Origin: Pantoea sp. WMus005
Lineage (GTDB): Bacteria > Pseudomonadota > Gammaproteobacteria > Enterobacterales > Enterobacteriaceae
Direction of reading: 5' to 3'
Length of the DNA stretch: 64,000 bases
Assembly: GCF_013415305.1 (NCBI RefSeq)
Contig: NZ_JACBXU010000008.1
Location: 1 to 64,000 of the forward strand
The notes under the pieces are model-generated. The model was not told the DNA's origin. It searched no databases and saw nothing but the letters and a program-made list of their open reading frames with translations. Shown here one piece after another: positions 8,773-19,583 of this stretch (within the stretch, counting starts at the first letter, position 1; the number at the start of each line of letters is the position of its first letter). The position numbers and the translations under genes are program-made.

Positions 8773-10146
8773 ATGCCATCGCAGCAGATTGAGTGGGATC
8801 AGGCGTTAATTGAAAAGTACAATTACGCTGGCCCGCGTTATACCTCTTATCCCACCGCGCTGGAGTTCAGCGAGCAGTACACGGAAACTGATTTCCAGCA
8901 TGCCGTCGCGCGTTATCCTGATCGTCCGCTATCGCTCTATGTTCACATTCCCTTCTGTCATCGTCTCTGCTACTTCTGCGGCTGCAATAAGATTGTGACG
9001 CGCCAGCGCCACAAAGCAGACCGCTATCTGGATGTGCTTGAGCAGGAGATTATTCAGCGTGCGCCGCTGTTTCGTGAGCGTAAGGTCACACAGCTTCACT
9101 GGGGGGGCGGCACACCAACCTTCCTCGACAATGCGCAGATTTCGCGGCTGGTGGGTTTGCTGAAGCAGCACTTCAGCGTGACCGATGATGTTGAAATGTC
9201 GATCGAGGTTGATCCCCGGGAAATTGAGCTTGATGTGATCGATCACCTTGGATCGCTGGGATTTAATCGTCTGAGCATGGGCGTGCAGGATTTCAATAAA
9301 TCGGTGCAGGAACGGGTTAATCGGGTACAGGACGAAGAGGTGATTTTCGGCCTGATGGCGCGCGCGCGTGAACAGGGCTTCAGCTCAACCAGCATCGACC
9401 TGATCTATGGTTTGCCCCTGCAGACGCCAGCCAGCTTTGCCTGGACGCTGGAGCGGGTCATGGCGCTGAATCCGGATCGCCTTAGCGTGTTTAACTATGC
9501 GCATCTGCCGGCCATGTTCGCAGCACAGCGCAAAATCAAAGAGGATGAACTGCCCTCCGCTCAGCAAAAGCTGGATATTCTGCAGCAGACCATCGCGACC
9601 CTGACTCAGCAAGGCTACCAGTTTATCGGAATGGATCACTTTGCGAAGCCGCAGGATGAGCTGGCCATCGCGCAGCGTGAAGGGCAGTTGCATCGCAATT
9701 TCCAGGGATACACGACGCAGGGCGACAGTGACTTACTGGGGCTTGGCGTCTCAGCCATCAGCATGATTGGTGACAGCTATGCGCAGAACCAGAAAGACCT
9801 TAATACCTGGTATAGTCGTGTGGAACAGCAGGGAAATGGCCTGTGGCGCGGTATCGCCCTAACCGACGATGATTGCCTGCGTCGTGATGTGATTAAAACG
9901 CTGATTTGTAACTTCTCGCTGGATTTTGCCGCGACAGAAGCGCGATGGCGAATTCGCTTCATCGACTATTTTGCTGAGGATCTGGCGCTGCTGAAACCGT
10001 TAATCGCTGACGGGCTGGTTGTACAAGCGGCTGGCGGGCTTGAGGTGACGGGAATTGGCCGCTTACTGATTCGTAATATCTGTATGTGCTTTGATCGCTA
10101 TCTGCGTCAGAAAGCGCGTCAGCAGCAGTTTTCGCGCGTTATCTGA
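8773..10146 (+). CDS. hemN: Oxygen-independent coproporphyrinogen III dehydrogenase
   Basis: Radical-SAM enzyme converting coproporphyrinogen III to protoporphyrinogen IX in anaerobic haem synthesis. The 4Fe-4S ligating cysteines are in HIPFCHRLCYFCGC, with the SAM-binding GGGTP soon after. The start was placed at ATG 8773 (MPSQQIEWD), 457 aa, matching E. coli HemN; the GTG at 8767 is part of the Shine-Dalgarno AGGAG and an unlikely start. It is convergent with glnG, separated by a shared terminator. Confidence 0.96.
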   Translation: MPSQQIEWDQALIEKYNYAGPRYTSYPTALEFSEQYTETDFQHAVARYPDRPLSLYVHIPFCHRLCYFCGCNKIVTRQRHKADRYLDVLEQEIIQRAPLFRERKVTQLHWGGGTPTFLDNAQISRLVGLLKQHFSVTDDVEMSIEVDPREIELDVIDHLGSLGFNRLSMGVQDFNKSVQERVNRVQDEEVIFGLMARAREQGFSSTSIDLIYGLPLQTPASFAWTLERVMALNPDRLSVFNYAHLPAMFAAQRKIKEDELPSAQQKLDILQQTIATLTQQGYQFIGMDHFAKPQDELAIAQREGQLHRNFQGYTTQGDSDLLGLGVSAISMIGDSYAQNQKDLNTWYSRVEQQGNGLWRGIALTDDDCLRRDVIKTLICNFSLDFAATEARWRIRFIDYFAEDLALLKPLIADGLVVQAAGGLEVTGIGRLLIRNICMCFDRYLRQKARQQQFSRVI

Positions 10147-10151
10147 AGAAA

Positions 10152-10176
10152 CGGGCTGGCAGGTCATGCCAGCCCG
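10152..10176. terminator. Bidirectional hairpin between hemN and glnG
   Basis: A perfect 10-bp stem CGGGCTGGCA / TGCCAGCCCG with a 5-nt loop fills most of the 41-bp gap between the convergent hemN and glnG stops. No long T run is present on either side. Confidence 0.7.
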
Positions 10177-10187
10177 AACCGAACCGC

Positions 10188-11597
10188 TTATTCCATGCCA
10201 AGCTCTTTCAGCTTGCGCGTCAGGGTGTTTCGTCCCCAGCCCAGCAAACGTGCCGCTTCCTGCTTGTGGCCTTGCGTATGACGCAGCGCAGTGGTGAGCA
10301 GCGTACGCTCCATCTCCGGCTGTGCCTCCGACAGTAGATTCTGATGACCGGAACGCAGGGCGCGGTCGGCCCACTGTGCCAGCAGCGTTGCCCAGCTGTC
10401 AGGCAGCGACTGTACCGGATTTTCAGGGGTGCTGGATTCAAACAGTTCGCCGGGCAGATCCTGAATCAGCACTTCCTGACCCGCAGCCATTACCGTCAGC
10501 CAGCGGCAGGTATTCTCCAGCTGACGCACGTTACCGGACCAGTGCAGCCGGGTTAAGGCTGTTTCGGTTTCCGGATGCAGAATCTTCGCTTCCACGCCCA
10601 GCTCACGTGCCGCCACCTGCAGGAAGTAACGCGCCAGACGCGGGATATCTTCGCGACGCTCACGCAGCGGCGGCAGATGCACGCGGATCACATTCAGGCG
10701 ATGGAACAGGTCCTCACGGAACTTGCCTTCCTGCACCCGTAACTCCAGGTTCTGGTGGGTTGCGGCGATAATACGCACATCCACTTTGACTGGCGCATAG
10801 CCACCGACGCGATAGAACTGACCATCGGCCAGCACGCGCAGCAGACGGGTCTGCACATCCAGCGGCATATCACCGATCTCATCCAGAAACAGCGTGCCGC
10901 CATCCGCCTGCTCAAAACGGCCCTGACGGATCTGGTTCGCCCCGGTAAAGGCGCCTTTCTCGTGACCAAACAGTTCTGACTCAATCAAATCTTTGGGTAT
11001 TGCCGCCATATTCAGCGCGATAAAGGGCGCTTTAGTGCGTGGGCTATGGCGATGCAGCGCATGGGCTACCAGCTCCTTACCGGTACCGGACTCACCGTTG
11101 ATCAACACGCTGATCGAAGAGCGTGATAACCGTCCGATGATGCGGAACACATCCTGCATCGCAGGGGCTTCACCAATGATATCGGTGGTCGGTCCGCTGA
11201 CCGGCTGATTACGCGGTTGCTGCTGCTCCTGATAATGACTGATAGCACGTTCTACCAGCGCCACCGCTTCGTCAATATCAAACGGTTTAGGCAGGTAATC
11301 AAAGGCACCCTGCTGATAGGCGCTGACGGCAGCATCCAGGTCCGAATGCGCTGTCATTATGATGACCGGAAGCATCGGATGACGTTGTTTAATCTGTTTC
11401 AGCAGCGCCAGGCCATCCATACCGGGCATGCGAATGTCTGACAGTAAAACGTCCGGGGTTTTGGTTGAGAGGGCATCCAGCACCTCGCTTGCGCTATCAA
11501 AAGTCGCACAGCTCAAACCGGCTCCAGTGAGCGCGCGTTCAAGCACCCAGCGGATGGAGCTATCGTCATCGACGATCCAGACTATCCCTCGTTGCAT
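10188..11597 (-). CDS. glnG: Nitrogen regulation protein NtrC (GlnG)
   Basis: Response regulator and sigma-54 activator of nitrogen-limitation genes, 469 aa. The receiver domain (about 1-120) has the phospho-acceptor Asp in [12 protein letters not shown]. The central AAA+ domain has GESGTGKE (Walker A) and the sigma-54-contacting GAFTGA loop. The C-terminal Fis-like helix-turn-helix is in [21 protein letters not shown]. It is last gene of glnA-glnL-glnG and starts 7 bp after the glnL stop. Confidence 0.98.
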   Translation of the reverse strand: MQRGIVWIVDDDSSIRWVLERALTGAGLSCATFDSASEVLDALSTKTPDVLLSDIRMPGMDGLALLKQIKQRHPMLPVIIMTAHSDLDAAVSAYQQGAFDYLPKPFDIDEAVALVERAISHYQEQQQPRNQPVSGPTTDIIGEAPAMQDVFRIIGRLSRSSISVLINGESGTGKELVAHALHRHSPRTKAPFIALNMAAIPKDLIESELFGHEKGAFTGANQIRQGRFEQADGGTLFLDEIGDMPLDVQTRLLRVLADGQFYRVGGYAPVKVDVRIIAATHQNLELRVQEGKFREDLFHRLNVIRVHLPPLRERREDIPRLARYFLQVAARELGVEAKILHPETETALTRLHWSGNVRQLENTCRWLTVMAAGQEVLIQDLPGELFESSTPENPVQSLPDSWATLLAQWADRALRSGHQNLLSEAQPEMERTLLTTALRHTQGHKQEAARLLGWGRNTLTRKLKELGME

Positions 11598-11604
11598 AGA
11601 AACC

Positions 11605-12654
11605 TCACTGGCGAATAGGCAGGTAAACCGAAAATTCGGTGTGTCCTGGCCAACTGTTAAATTCTATTTTTCCTGAATGTTGATCAATCAGGCTACGGGC
11701 GATGGAGAGGCCTAAACCGGTTCCGCCTTCACGTCCGCTGACCATCGGATAAAACAGCGTATCCTGCAGCTGGGCCGGAATGCCGGGACCATCATCTTCA
11801 ATATCTATACGTGCCACCAGGCGATAACGCGTGCCGTGCAGCGTGAGCTGGAAAGCCGTGCGGGTGCGGATAATGATGGTGCCGCCATCGTCTCCCAGCG
11901 CCTGAAGCGCATTGCGCACCACGTTAAGCAGCACCTGTTCGATCTGATCGGGATCGTGCGGCAGTTCTGGCAGGCTGGGATCGTAATCCCTTACCAGCGA
12001 GACATTATCCGGCAGCTCCATCGACACCAGATTAACCACCCGTTCAGCGACCTGATGAATGCTCTGCGTGATGTGCATGCCAGGCTGCTGCGGCCCTAAA
12101 AGGCGATCCACCAGGTTCCGCAAGCGGTCGGCCTGTTCAATAATCACTTTGGTGTATTCGTTCAGCGAGGGATCGGGCAGGGCGCGGGATAAAAGCTGTG
12201 CCGCACCGCGCAATCCGCCCAGCGGATTTTTAATCTCATGGGCCAGACCGCGAACCAGATCGCGAGCGGCTACCTGCTGGGCATGCTGTAACTGCTCCTG
12301 ACTAAGCCGGCGCTGATTATCCATCGGCGCCATTTCCATCAGAATTAAACCATCGGGTAACCGCTGGGCGGTCAGCGACATAATGTGTGCGCGACCATCA
12401 ACGACCAGCGTAACCTCACTGTCAGTAAATCCCTGGCCAGCCTCAAGACTCTCGCGCATCACCTCAATATTCAGCGAAAAGTAGCCGGTTAACTCCGGTA
12501 ACGGCGTGCCGAACAGTTTGCGTGAGCTTTGCGCCAGTAATTGCTGCGCCGCCGGGTTGGCGTAATGAATAACCAGATCGTTATCCACCAACAAAATACT
12601 GTTGATTAAAGCGTTGAGTATCTGCCCTGCATCGGGCAGAGAGCCAGTTGCCAT
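11605..12654 (-). CDS. glnL: Nitrogen regulation sensor kinase NtrB (GlnL)
   Basis: Cytosolic histidine kinase/phosphatase acting on NtrC under control of PII. A PAS domain (about 10-110) precedes the phosphorylated His in [12 protein letters not shown]. The kinase ATPase boxes follow: [10 protein letters not shown] (N box), DDGPGIP (G1) and [10 protein letters not shown] (G2). The start at 12654 ([11 protein letters not shown]) gives 349 aa, equal to E. coli NtrB, and has a GAGGAA Shine-Dalgarno. An NtrC palindrome lies just upstream. Confidence 0.97.
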   Translation of the reverse strand: MATGSLPDAGQILNALINSILLVDNDLVIHYANPAAQQLLAQSSRKLFGTPLPELTGYFSLNIEVMRESLEAGQGFTDSEVTLVVDGRAHIMSLTAQRLPDGLILMEMAPMDNQRRLSQEQLQHAQQVAARDLVRGLAHEIKNPLGGLRGAAQLLSRALPDPSLNEYTKVIIEQADRLRNLVDRLLGPQQPGMHITQSIHQVAERVVNLVSMELPDNVSLVRDYDPSLPELPHDPDQIEQVLLNVVRNALQALGDDGGTIIIRTRTAFQLTLHGTRYRLVARIDIEDDGPGIPAQLQDTLFYPMVSGREGGTGLGLSIARSLIDQHSGKIEFNSWPGHTEFSVYLPIRQ

Positions 12655-12666
12655 AAAACGTTCCTC

Positions 12667-12683
12667 TGCACCAACCCGGTGCA
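12667..12683. promoter_or_regulatory. NtrC operator in the glnL leader
   Basis: TGCACCAACCCGGTGCA is a perfect 6-bp-arm palindrome fitting the NtrC consensus. It sits 12 bp upstream of the glnL ATG. In E. coli NtrC represses the internal glnL promoter from a site in this region, so the same autoregulation is inferred. Confidence 0.8.
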
Positions 12684-12732
12684 TTTTAGTCTTAAAGCCG
12701 AAAGGAGGGCGAATGAACGGTGAATTCGCGGA

Positions 12733-12758
12733 GAAAAAAGCCCATCCGAAGATGGGCT
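12733..12758 (-). terminator. Terminator between glnA and glnL
   Basis: Read on the minus strand, the stem AGCCCATC / GATGGGCT with a TTCG tetraloop is followed by TTTTTTC. It would end most glnA transcripts and leave lower expression of glnLG. Confidence 0.88.
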
Positions 12759-12792
12759 AAAAGTTTCCACGGCAACAAAATCGTTTGACCAG

Positions 12793-14202
12793 TTAAACGC
12801 TGTAGTAAAGCTCGAACTCAACCGGATGTGGCGTCATGCGAACGCGATCCATCTCTGCTTTACGCAGTTCGATGTAAGCCTCGATCGATTCGTCAGTGAA
12901 TACACCGCCACGGGTCAGGAACTCGCGGTCTTCGTTCAGTGCATTCAGCGCTTCTTCCAGAGAACCTGCAACTTTTGGAATCTCAGCTTCTTCTTCCGGT
13001 GGCAGGTCATACAGGTTCTTATCCATCGCATCGCCAGGATGGATTTTGTTGATGATGCCATCCAGGCCAGCCATCAGCAGAGCGGTAAACGCCAGGTATG
13101 GGTTAGCCGCTGGATCCGGGAAGCGCGCTTCGATACGACGAGCTTTCGGGCTGGCAACAACCGGAATACGGATTGAGGCTGAGCGGTTACGGGCAGAATA
13201 AGCCAGCATAACCGGTGCTTCGTAACCCGGGACCAGACGCTTGTAAGAGTTGGTGGTCGGGTTCGCCAGTGCGTTGATTGCTTTAGCGTGCTTGATGATA
13301 CCGCCAATGTAGAACAGCGCCATTTCAGACAGGCCGCCGTACTTATCGCCGGCAAACAGGTTCTGGCCACCTTTAGAGAGTGACATATGGCAGTGCATGC
13401 CTGAACCGTTGTCGCCAAACATTGGCTTCGGCATAAAGGTCGCCGTTTTGCCGTAAGCGTGGGCAACGTTATGAACGACATATTTGTAGATCTGAATTTC
13501 GTCTGCTTTTTTAGTCATGGTATTGAAGCGGGTTGCCACTTCGTTCTGACCTGCAGTCGCCACTTCGTGGTGATGCGCTTCAACAACCAGGCCCATCTGC
13601 TCCATCGTCAGACACATGGCAGAACGGATGTCCTGTGATGAGTCGACTGGTGGAACCGGGAAGTAGCCGCCTTTCAGGCCTGGACGGTGACCTTTGTTAC
13701 CGCCTTCGTACTCTTTACCGGTGTTCCATGCCGCTTCGATATCGTCGATAGCCACATGTGAACCGGAAGTCGATGAACCGAAACGAATGTCATCGAACAG
13801 GAAGAATTCTGGTTCTGGTCCAAACAGCACCGTATCCGCGATGCCGGAAGAGCGCAGGTAATCTTCAGCGCGCTTAGCGATAGAGCGTGGGTCGCGGTCG
13901 TAGCCCTGCATAGTGCCTGGCTCAAGAATGTCACAACGGATAATCAGCGTAGAATCTTCGAAGAACGGGTCCATGACCGCCGTGGTGGCGTCAGGCATCA
14001 GCACCATGTCTGATTCGTTAATGCCTTTCCAGCCGCCAATAGACGAACCATCGAACATTTTGCCTTCTTCGAAGAAGTCAGCATTAACCTGGTGAGCAGG
14101 GATCGTAACGTGCTGTTCTTTACCTTTGGTATCGGTAAAACGCAGGTCAACAAACTTAACTTCATGCTCGTTCATCATCGAGAGAACGTGTTCAGCGGAC
14201 AT
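12793..14202 (-). CDS. glnA: Glutamine synthetase, type I
   Basis: Dodecameric ATP-dependent glutamate-ammonia ligase. The start was placed at 14202 ([10 protein letters not shown]), giving 469 aa with an AGGAGA Shine-Dalgarno; longer in-frame starts run into the promoter. Visible motifs are [11 protein letters not shown], the active-site MHCHMSLSK and [13 protein letters not shown]. The adenylylation tyrosine is in NLYDLPPEE (about residue 398), so activity should be under GlnE control. It heads the glnALG operon. Confidence 0.98.
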   Translation of the reverse strand: MSAEHVLSMMNEHEVKFVDLRFTDTKGKEQHVTIPAHQVNADFFEEGKMFDGSSIGGWKGINESDMVLMPDATTAVMDPFFEDSTLIIRCDILEPGTMQGYDRDPRSIAKRAEDYLRSSGIADTVLFGPEPEFFLFDDIRFGSSTSGSHVAIDDIEAAWNTGKEYEGGNKGHRPGLKGGYFPVPPVDSSQDIRSAMCLTMEQMGLVVEAHHHEVATAGQNEVATRFNTMTKKADEIQIYKYVVHNVAHAYGKTATFMPKPMFGDNGSGMHCHMSLSKGGQNLFAGDKYGGLSEMALFYIGGIIKHAKAINALANPTTNSYKRLVPGYEAPVMLAYSARNRSASIRIPVVASPKARRIEARFPDPAANPYLAFTALLMAGLDGIINKIHPGDAMDKNLYDLPPEEEAEIPKVAGSLEEALNALNEDREFLTRGGVFTDESIEAYIELRKAEMDRVRMTPHPVEFELYYSV

Positions 14203-14350
14203 ACTCAACTCTCCTGGAAATGGTCTTTCATTATCTACATGGCGAGGAAACGTCGTTTCCGGAATCCGTGGAAGGACAAAATTCCCTGACCCACTTCTTT
14301 CGGCACGCTCTTCAACCGACAACTGACTGGCGTTTACGCTTGATTTAGAT

Positions 14351-14369
14351 AAAGCGAATTCTGTGCCAA
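14351..14369 (-). promoter_or_regulatory. glnAp2 sigma-54 promoter
   Basis: On the minus strand, TTGGCACAGAATTCGCTTT matches the -24/-12 consensus and differs from E. coli glnAp2 by one base. The predicted start is near 14343, leaving a leader of about 140 nt before the glnA ATG. Confidence 0.93.
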
Positions 14370-14444
14370 CTTTCCTGATGTTGCTTAAATCGCCTTGTGC
14401 TGCACCTTTATGTCATTACACGGCTGCACCATGATGATTTTTGC

Positions 14445-14459
14445 GCACCATAATGGTGC
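14445..14459. promoter_or_regulatory. NtrC enhancer site 1 of glnA
   Basis: GCACCATAATGGTGC is a perfect 6-bp-arm palindrome. Its centre is about 109 bp upstream of the predicted glnAp2 start, essentially the E. coli position (-108). Confidence 0.93.
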
Positions 14460-14476
14460 TTTTTGATGATCGCCCA

Positions 14477-14491
14477 GCACTATTTTGGTGC
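14477..14491. promoter_or_regulatory. NtrC enhancer site 2 of glnA
   Basis: GCACTATTTTGGTGC lies three helical turns (32 bp) upstream of site 1, again the E. coli spacing (-140). Cooperative NtrC binding to the pair is expected. Weaker half-sites (GCACC at 14402-14406 and 14426-14430) fall where E. coli has its low-affinity governor sites. Confidence 0.9.
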
Positions 14492-14639
14492 ATAAGACCA
14501 ACTTAGTGCATTTTCTGCACCGGGAATAGGGCAAATATGCATCTATCTAATAAACTTTCAGTGAAAAGTGTGATGGTGTTCAGTCTTCCGCTTAATCAGT
14601 GTACAATAACGCGCTATTTCTAATGCCTGAGGCAAAGCT

Positions 14640-16463
14640 GTGATCGAAAATTTGCGTAACATCGCCATCATCGCGCACGTTGACCATGGAAAGACCACCC
14701 TGGTTGACAAACTGCTGCAACAATCCGGTACTTTTGATGCCCGTACCGAAGCAACAGAGCGCGTGATGGACTCCAATGATTTGGAGAAAGAGCGTGGGAT
14801 TACCATCCTCGCAAAAAACACCGCCATTAAGTGGAATGACTACCGTATCAACATCGTTGATACCCCGGGACACGCCGACTTCGGTGGTGAAGTTGAGCGC
14901 GTCATGTCCATGGTGGACTCGGTGCTGCTGGTTGTAGATGCGATGGATGGCCCTATGCCGCAAACCCGCTTCGTGACCAAAAAAGCGTTCGCGCATGGTC
15001 TGAAGCCGATTGTGGTTATCAACAAAGTAGACCGCCCTGGTGCGCGTCCGGATTGGGTTGTAGATCAGGTATTTGACCTGTTCGTTAACCTGGATGCCAC
15101 TGACGAGCAGCTCGACTTCCCTATCATTTTCGCCTCTGCGCTGAATGGTATTGCAGGTCTTGAGCACACCGACATGGCTGACGATATGACCCCGCTGTAT
15201 CAGGCAATCGTTGACCATGTTGCGCCTCCGAAGGTTGAGGCTGATGCCCCACTGCAGATGCAAATCTCTCAGCTGGACTACAACAACTATCTGGGCGTGA
15301 TCGGCATCGGCCGCATCAAGCGCGGTAAAGTTAAGCCTAACCAGCAAGTCACTATCATCGATAGCGAAGGCAAAACCCGTAACGGTAAAGTCGGTAAAGT
15401 TCTGACTCACCTGGGTCTTGAGCGTATCGACAGCGATCTGGCAGAAGCGGGTGATATCATTGCTATCACCGGTCTGGGCGAGCTGAACATCTCTGACACT
15501 ATCTGTGATCCACAGAACGTGCAGGCGCTGCCAGCACTGAGCGTCGATGAGCCAACCGTAACCATGTTCTTTAACGTCAACACCTCACCGTTCTGCGGTA
15601 AAGAAGGCAAGTACGTGACTTCACGTCAGATCCTTGAGCGTCTGAACAAAGAACTGGTTCACAACGTGGCACTGCGTGTTGAAGAAACCGAAGATTCTGA
15701 CGCCTTCCGCGTATCAGGTCGTGGTGAGCTTCACCTCTCTGTTCTGATCGAAAACATGCGTCGTGAAGGCTTCGAGCTGGCAGTATCCCGTCCGAAAGTT
15801 ATCTTCCGTGAAATCGATGGCCGTAAACAAGAGCCATTCGAGAACGTCACGCTGGATATCGAAGAGACGCATCAGGGTTCTGTTATGCAAGCCATGGGTG
15901 AGCGTAAAGGCGATCTGAAAAACATGGATCCGGATGGCAAAGGCCGCGTACGTCTCGACTACGTGATCCCAAGCCGTGGCCTGATTGGCTTCCGTAACGA
16001 ATTCATGACCATGACTTCCGGTACCGGTCTGCTCTACTCTACCTTCAGCCACTACGACGATATCCGTCCGGGCGAAGTGGGCCAGCGTCAGAACGGCGTC
16101 CTGATCTCTAACGGTCAGGGCAAAGCTGTAGCGTTCGCGCTGTTCGGTCTGCAGGATCGCGGTAAGCTGTTCCTGGGCCACGGTGCAGAAGTCTATGAAG
16201 GCCAGATCATCGGTATTCACAGCCGTTCTAACGATCTGACAGTGAACTGTCTGACCGGTAAGAAACTGACCAACATGCGTGCTTCAGGTACCGATGAAGC
16301 AACAACACTGGTTCCACCGCAGAAAATGACGCTGGAGCAGGCGATCGAGTTCATTGATGATGACGAACTGGTAGAAGTGACGCCACTGTCAGTGCGTATC
16401 CGTAAACGTCATCTGACTGAAAACGACCGCAAACGTGCTTCACGTGGTCCTAAAGAGGCATAA
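14640..16463 (+). CDS. typA: Ribosome-associated translational GTPase TypA/BipA
   Basis: EF-G-like GTPase implicated in 50S assembly and in stress and low-temperature growth. G motifs: [25 protein letters not shown] and [11 protein letters not shown], followed by domain II and the BipA-specific C-terminal domain. Length 607 aa, as in E. coli. The start is GTG at 14640 ([11 protein letters not shown]), the same start-codon choice as in E. coli. It is divergent from glnA. The yihL-yihW genes that follow typA in E. coli are missing. Confidence 0.97.
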   Translation: MIENLRNIAIIAHVDHGKTTLVDKLLQQSGTFDARTEATERVMDSNDLEKERGITILAKNTAIKWNDYRINIVDTPGHADFGGEVERVMSMVDSVLLVVDAMDGPMPQTRFVTKKAFAHGLKPIVVINKVDRPGARPDWVVDQVFDLFVNLDATDEQLDFPIIFASALNGIAGLEHTDMADDMTPLYQAIVDHVAPPKVEADAPLQMQISQLDYNNYLGVIGIGRIKRGKVKPNQQVTIIDSEGKTRNGKVGKVLTHLGLERIDSDLAEAGDIIAITGLGELNISDTICDPQNVQALPALSVDEPTVTMFFNVNTSPFCGKEGKYVTSRQILERLNKELVHNVALRVEETEDSDAFRVSGRGELHLSVLIENMRREGFELAVSRPKVIFREIDGRKQEPFENVTLDIEETHQGSVMQAMGERKGDLKNMDPDGKGRVRLDYVIPSRGLIGFRNEFMTMTSGTGLLYSTFSHYDDIRPGEVGQRQNGVLISNGQGKAVAFALFGLQDRGKLFLGHGAEVYEGQIIGIHSRSNDLTVNCLTGKKLTNMRASGTDEATTLVPPQKMTLEQAIEFIDDDELVEVTPLSVRIRKRHLTENDRKRASRGPKEA

Positions 16464-16483
16464 CTGCCTCTTTAAATGATAAA

Positions 16484-16508
16484 GAGCCCCGCATGCGGGG
16501 CTTTTTTT
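16484..16508 (+). terminator. typA terminator
   Basis: Stem GAGCCCC / GGGGCTT with an eight-T tail. It is preceded by a second hairpin, AAAGAGGCA / TGCCTCTTT (16452-16473), that spans the typA stop codon. Confidence 0.9.
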
Positions 16509-16672
16509 TGCCTGAAATTCGGGCTTCTCAAGCCGGGCCAGCGAATATTTGTGCGAGTTGCTGCGCGCTTAACCCACCTCCTGCCGTTTGCGCTTTTCTC
16601 TCCCCGAGTGCCTGTTCAGCCTGCACTTTTGCCGCTAGAGTGAATACTCCAGGGAACAGAAGGAGAGACACC

Positions 16673-17269
16673 ATGCTGTATATCTTTGATTTGGGCAATG
16701 TGATTATCGATATCGACTTTAACCGCGTGCTGGGTGTCTGGAGTGACTTTAGTCGTGTACCGCTGGCTTCGCTGCAAGGCCATTTCCAGATGGATGAAGC
16801 GTTTGAGCAACACGAACGTGGCGAGATCAGTGATGAAGATTTCGCGCTGGCGCTGTGTGAGAAGCTCGAAATCGCGCTGAGCTATGAGCAGTTCGCGGCG
16901 GGCTGGCAGGCTGTCTTCGTTGACGTGCGGCCGGAAACCCTGGTGCTGATGAACCGGCTGCGGCTGGAAGGTCATCGCGTGGTTATCCTCTCTAACACTA
17001 ACAAGCTACATTGCGAATTCTGGCCGACCCAGTACCCGGATGTGCAGCAGGCGGCAGATAAAATCTATCTCTCTCAGGAGTTAGGCATGCGTAAACCGGA
17101 AGCCCGGATTTATCAGCATGTGCTGGACGCAGAAGGTGTGACTGCCGATCAGACGGTGTTCTTTGATGACAATCCACAGAATATTGAGGCGGCCCGCGCT
17201 CTGGGTATTGAAAGTGTACTGGTTACTGACAGTAAAACGGTACCCAGCTGGTTTGCAGGTTTACAGTAA
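16673..17269 (+). CDS. yihX: Alpha-D-glucose-1-phosphate phosphatase YihX
   Basis: HAD-superfamily phosphatase (E. coli YihX hydrolyses glucose-1-phosphate). Motif I FDLGNVIIDIDF at the N-terminus has the first Asp of a HAD DxxxxV variant. Motif II is VILSNTN, motif III has the Lys in GMRKPEARIY and motif IV is VFFDDNPQN. The start at 16673 has a good AAGGAGA site and gives 198 aa. It begins a yihX-yihY-dtd-fabY gene string with gaps of a few bases or overlaps. Confidence 0.95.
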   Translation: MLYIFDLGNVIIDIDFNRVLGVWSDFSRVPLASLQGHFQMDEAFEQHERGEISDEDFALALCEKLEIALSYEQFAAGWQAVFVDVRPETLVLMNRLRLEGHRVVILSNTNKLHCEFWPTQYPDVQQAADKIYLSQELGMRKPEARIYQHVLDAEGVTADQTVFFDDNPQNIEAARALGIESVLVTDSKTVPSWFAGLQ

Positions 17270-17272
17270 CTC

Positions 17273-18142
17273 ATGATGTCACGTAAATTTCGTCCTGGGC
17301 TGCACGCGTTCTGGTTATGGCTCAGGTTGTTGTGGAAACGCATTGATGAGGATGGCATGACGACCCAGGCCGGTAATCTGGCTTATGTCTCACTGCTGGC
17401 GCTGGTACCACTGATTGCAGTGGTATTTGCTCTGTTTGCGGCGTTTCCGGTCTTCTCTGATATCAGCGTGCAGTTAAAGCAGTTTGTCTTCAACAATCTG
17501 ATGCCCGCTGCCGGTAACACGCTGCAACGCTATCTTGAGCAGTTTGTGGCTAACGTAAACCGGATGACGGCGGTCGGGGCGGTTGGCCTGATCGTGACCG
17601 CCTTACTGCTGATGCATTCGGTCGATACCGCGTTAAATACCATCTGGCGCAGCAATAAGAAGCGGCCAATGGTTTACTCCTTTGCGGTCTACTGGATGAT
17701 CCTGACGCTCGGCCCATTGCTGGCTGGTGCCAGCCTGGCGATCAGCTCCTATCTGCTGTCGCTACGGTGGATTAATGCGACTGGCGTCACCAGCCTGGTC
17801 GATCAGATGCTGCGCATTTTCCCGCTTCTGCTGTCGTGGCTCGCCTTCTGGTTGCTCTACAGTATTGTTCCCACCCAGCGTGTGCCGCCGCGGGATGCGC
17901 TGATTGGCGCGCTGGTAGCCGGTGCGCTGTTTGAGCTGGGTAAAAAGGGCTTTGCGCTCTATGTTACTATGTTCCCTTCCTATCAGCTGATCTACGGCGT
18001 ACTGGCCGTGATCCCTATTCTGTTTCTCTGGGTCTACTGGACCTGGTGTATTGTGTTGTTAGGCGCTGAAATAACCGTCGCGCTCGCCGACTATCGGGAG
18101 TTAAAAAAACAACACAGAGAAGAGCAACGCGAGGAAACATGA
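17273..18142 (+). CDS. yihY: YihY family inner-membrane protein (UPF0761)
   Basis: A 289-aa polytopic membrane protein matching E. coli YihY, once misnamed RNase BN. Five to six hydrophobic segments are visible, including [39 protein letters not shown] and [20 protein letters not shown]. It carries the conserved [10 protein letters not shown] block. The function is unproven; catalysis of tRNA processing is not expected. It starts 3 bp after yihX and ends in an ATGA overlap with dtd. Confidence 0.94.
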   Translation: MMSRKFRPGLHAFWLWLRLLWKRIDEDGMTTQAGNLAYVSLLALVPLIAVVFALFAAFPVFSDISVQLKQFVFNNLMPAAGNTLQRYLEQFVANVNRMTAVGAVGLIVTALLLMHSVDTALNTIWRSNKKRPMVYSFAVYWMILTLGPLLAGASLAISSYLLSLRWINATGVTSLVDQMLRIFPLLLSWLAFWLLYSIVPTQRVPPRDALIGALVAGALFELGKKGFALYVTMFPSYQLIYGVLAVIPILFLWVYWTWCIVLLGAEITVALADYRELKKQHREEQREET

Positions 18143-18579
18143 TTGCATTGATTCAGCGCGTGCAGCGCGCCAGCGTCAGCGTTGACCAGACAGTGATTGG
18201 TGAAATCGGTGGCGGGTTACTGGTTTTGCTGGGCGTGGAAAAGGGGGATGACAACGCGCGTGCGGAGCGTCTCGCAGAACGCGTACTGGGCTATCGCATC
18301 TTTAGTGATGAGCAGGGAAAAATGAACCTGAGTGTTCGCCAGGCGGGCGGAAGCGTGCTGGTGGTGTCGCAGTTTACGCTGGCCGCAGATACGCAAAAAG
18401 GGATGCGCCCCTCATTTTCGGGTGGTGCTGAGCCTGTTGAAGCCGAACGTCTGTATAACTATTTCAGCGACTACTGTCGTCGCCAGCAGGGGATTACCAC
18501 GGCGAACGGCCGTTTTGCTGCAGACATGCAGGTCTCGCTGGTGAATGATGGTCCTGTGACATTCTGGTTGCAGGTGTGA
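18139..18579 (+). CDS. dtd: D-aminoacyl-tRNA deacylase
   Basis: Removes D-amino acids (and glycine from tRNA-Ala) mischarged onto tRNA. The 146-aa protein has the DTD signatures [18 protein letters not shown] and, near the C-terminus, the NDGPVTFWL motif with the Gly-cisPro pair. Its ATG overlaps the yihY TGA by four bases, so translation is coupled. Confidence 0.96.
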   Translation: MIALIQRVQRASVSVDQTVIGEIGGGLLVLLGVEKGDDNARAERLAERVLGYRIFSDEQGKMNLSVRQAGGSVLVVSQFTLAADTQKGMRPSFSGGAEPVEAERLYNYFSDYCRRQQGITTANGRFAADMQVSLVNDGPVTFWLQV

Positions 18580-18635
18580 GATCGTCAGCTGAGCGGCAGG
18601 GAACGGGCCACATATCCGAGCGGGAGAAACATTAC

Positions 18636-19583
18636 ATGTATCACCTTCGCGTGCCACAGACGGCGGAAGAGCTGGATATCTATTATCAGTTCCGCTGGGA
18701 GATGTTACGTAAACCTTTGCGTCAGCCACAGGGATCGGAACGTGATGCCTGGGATGCCCTGGCGCATCATCAGATGGTGGTTGATGAACAGGGAGATCCG
18801 GTTGCCATTGGCCGTCTCTATATCAATGCCGATAATGAGGCCGCTATCCGTTTCATGGCCGTTCACCCTTCGGTGCAGGGGAAAGGGCTGGGTACGCTAA
18901 TGGCGATGACCCTGGAGTCCGTGGCGCGTCAGGAAGGGGCTAAGCGGGTGACCTGCAGTGCCCGCGAAGATGCTGTCGCGTTCTTTGCTAAACTCGGCTA
19001 CATCAACCAGGGCGAGATTACCGCGCCACAGACGACGCCGGTACGCCACTTTCTGATGATCAAGCCGGTCGTCACGCTCGATGATATCCTGCATCGTGCC
19101 GACTGGTGCGGGCAGCTGCAGCAGGCCTGGTATGATCACATCCCGCTCAGCGAGAAGATGGGAGTCCGTATTCTGCAGTTTACCGGCCAGAAATTTATCA
19201 CCACCATGCCGGAAGCCGGCAACCAGAATCCACACCAGACACTGTTCGCCGGCAGCCTGTTCTCGCTGGCAACGCTGACCGGCTGGGGATTGATCTGGTT
19301 GCTGCTGCGTGAGCGCCATCTCGGCGGTACCATTATTCTGGCGGATGCACACATCCGCTACAGCCATCCTATCAGTGGACGGCCTGGCGCGATTGCCGAC
19401 CTCGGCTCACTAAGTGGCGATCTCGATCGTCTGGCGCGTGGACGTAAAGCGCGCGTGCAGCTTGAGGTGGAGCTTTTTGGCAATGATGAGTGTGGCGCGG
19501 TGTTTGAAGGGGTCTATATCGTCCTGCCCGCCGATCCGGATGGGCCGCTGGAAGAGGGCGGTTCCGGCGCACGTATCAATTAA
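18636..19583 (+). CDS. fabY: GNAT/hot-dog fusion protein YiiD (FabY/MadA), fatty-acid initiation
   Basis: Matches E. coli YiiD throughout. The N-terminal half is a GNAT fold with the acyl-CoA loop [12 protein letters not shown]. The C-terminal half is a thioesterase-like hot-dog domain ([11 protein letters not shown], then [19 protein letters not shown]). The protein supports fatty-acid initiation independently of FabH, and a malonyl-ACP decarboxylase activity has been attributed to it. The ATG at 18636 ([13 protein letters not shown]) gives 315 aa; an in-frame GTG at 18576 overlapping the dtd stop would add 20 residues and cannot be excluded, because the E. coli protein also has a short N-terminal extension. 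Confidence 0.9.
   Translation: MYHLRVPQTAEELDIYYQFRWEMLRKPLRQPQGSERDAWDALAHHQMVVDEQGDPVAIGRLYINADNEAAIRFMAVHPSVQGKGLGTLMAMTLESVARQEGAKRVTCSAREDAVAFFAKLGYINQGEITAPQTTPVRHFLMIKPVVTLDDILHRADWCGQLQQAWYDHIPLSEKMGVRILQFTGQKFITTMPEAGNQNPHQTLFAGSLFSLATLTGWGLIWLLLRERHLGGTIILADAHIRYSHPISGRPGAIADLGSLSGDLDRLARGRKARVQLEVELFGNDECGAVFEGVYIVLPADPDGPLEEGGSGARIN

Noticed and set aside
12793-14322. 509-aa glutamine synthetase frame
   Set aside because: The extra 40 residues extend into the leader; the 469-aa start has the standard N-terminus and Shine-Dalgarno.
16493-17269. Longer 258-aa version of yihX starting inside the typA terminator
   Set aside because: The extra 60 residues are low-complexity and include the terminator; the ATG at 16673 has a good ribosome site and matches E. 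coli YihX.
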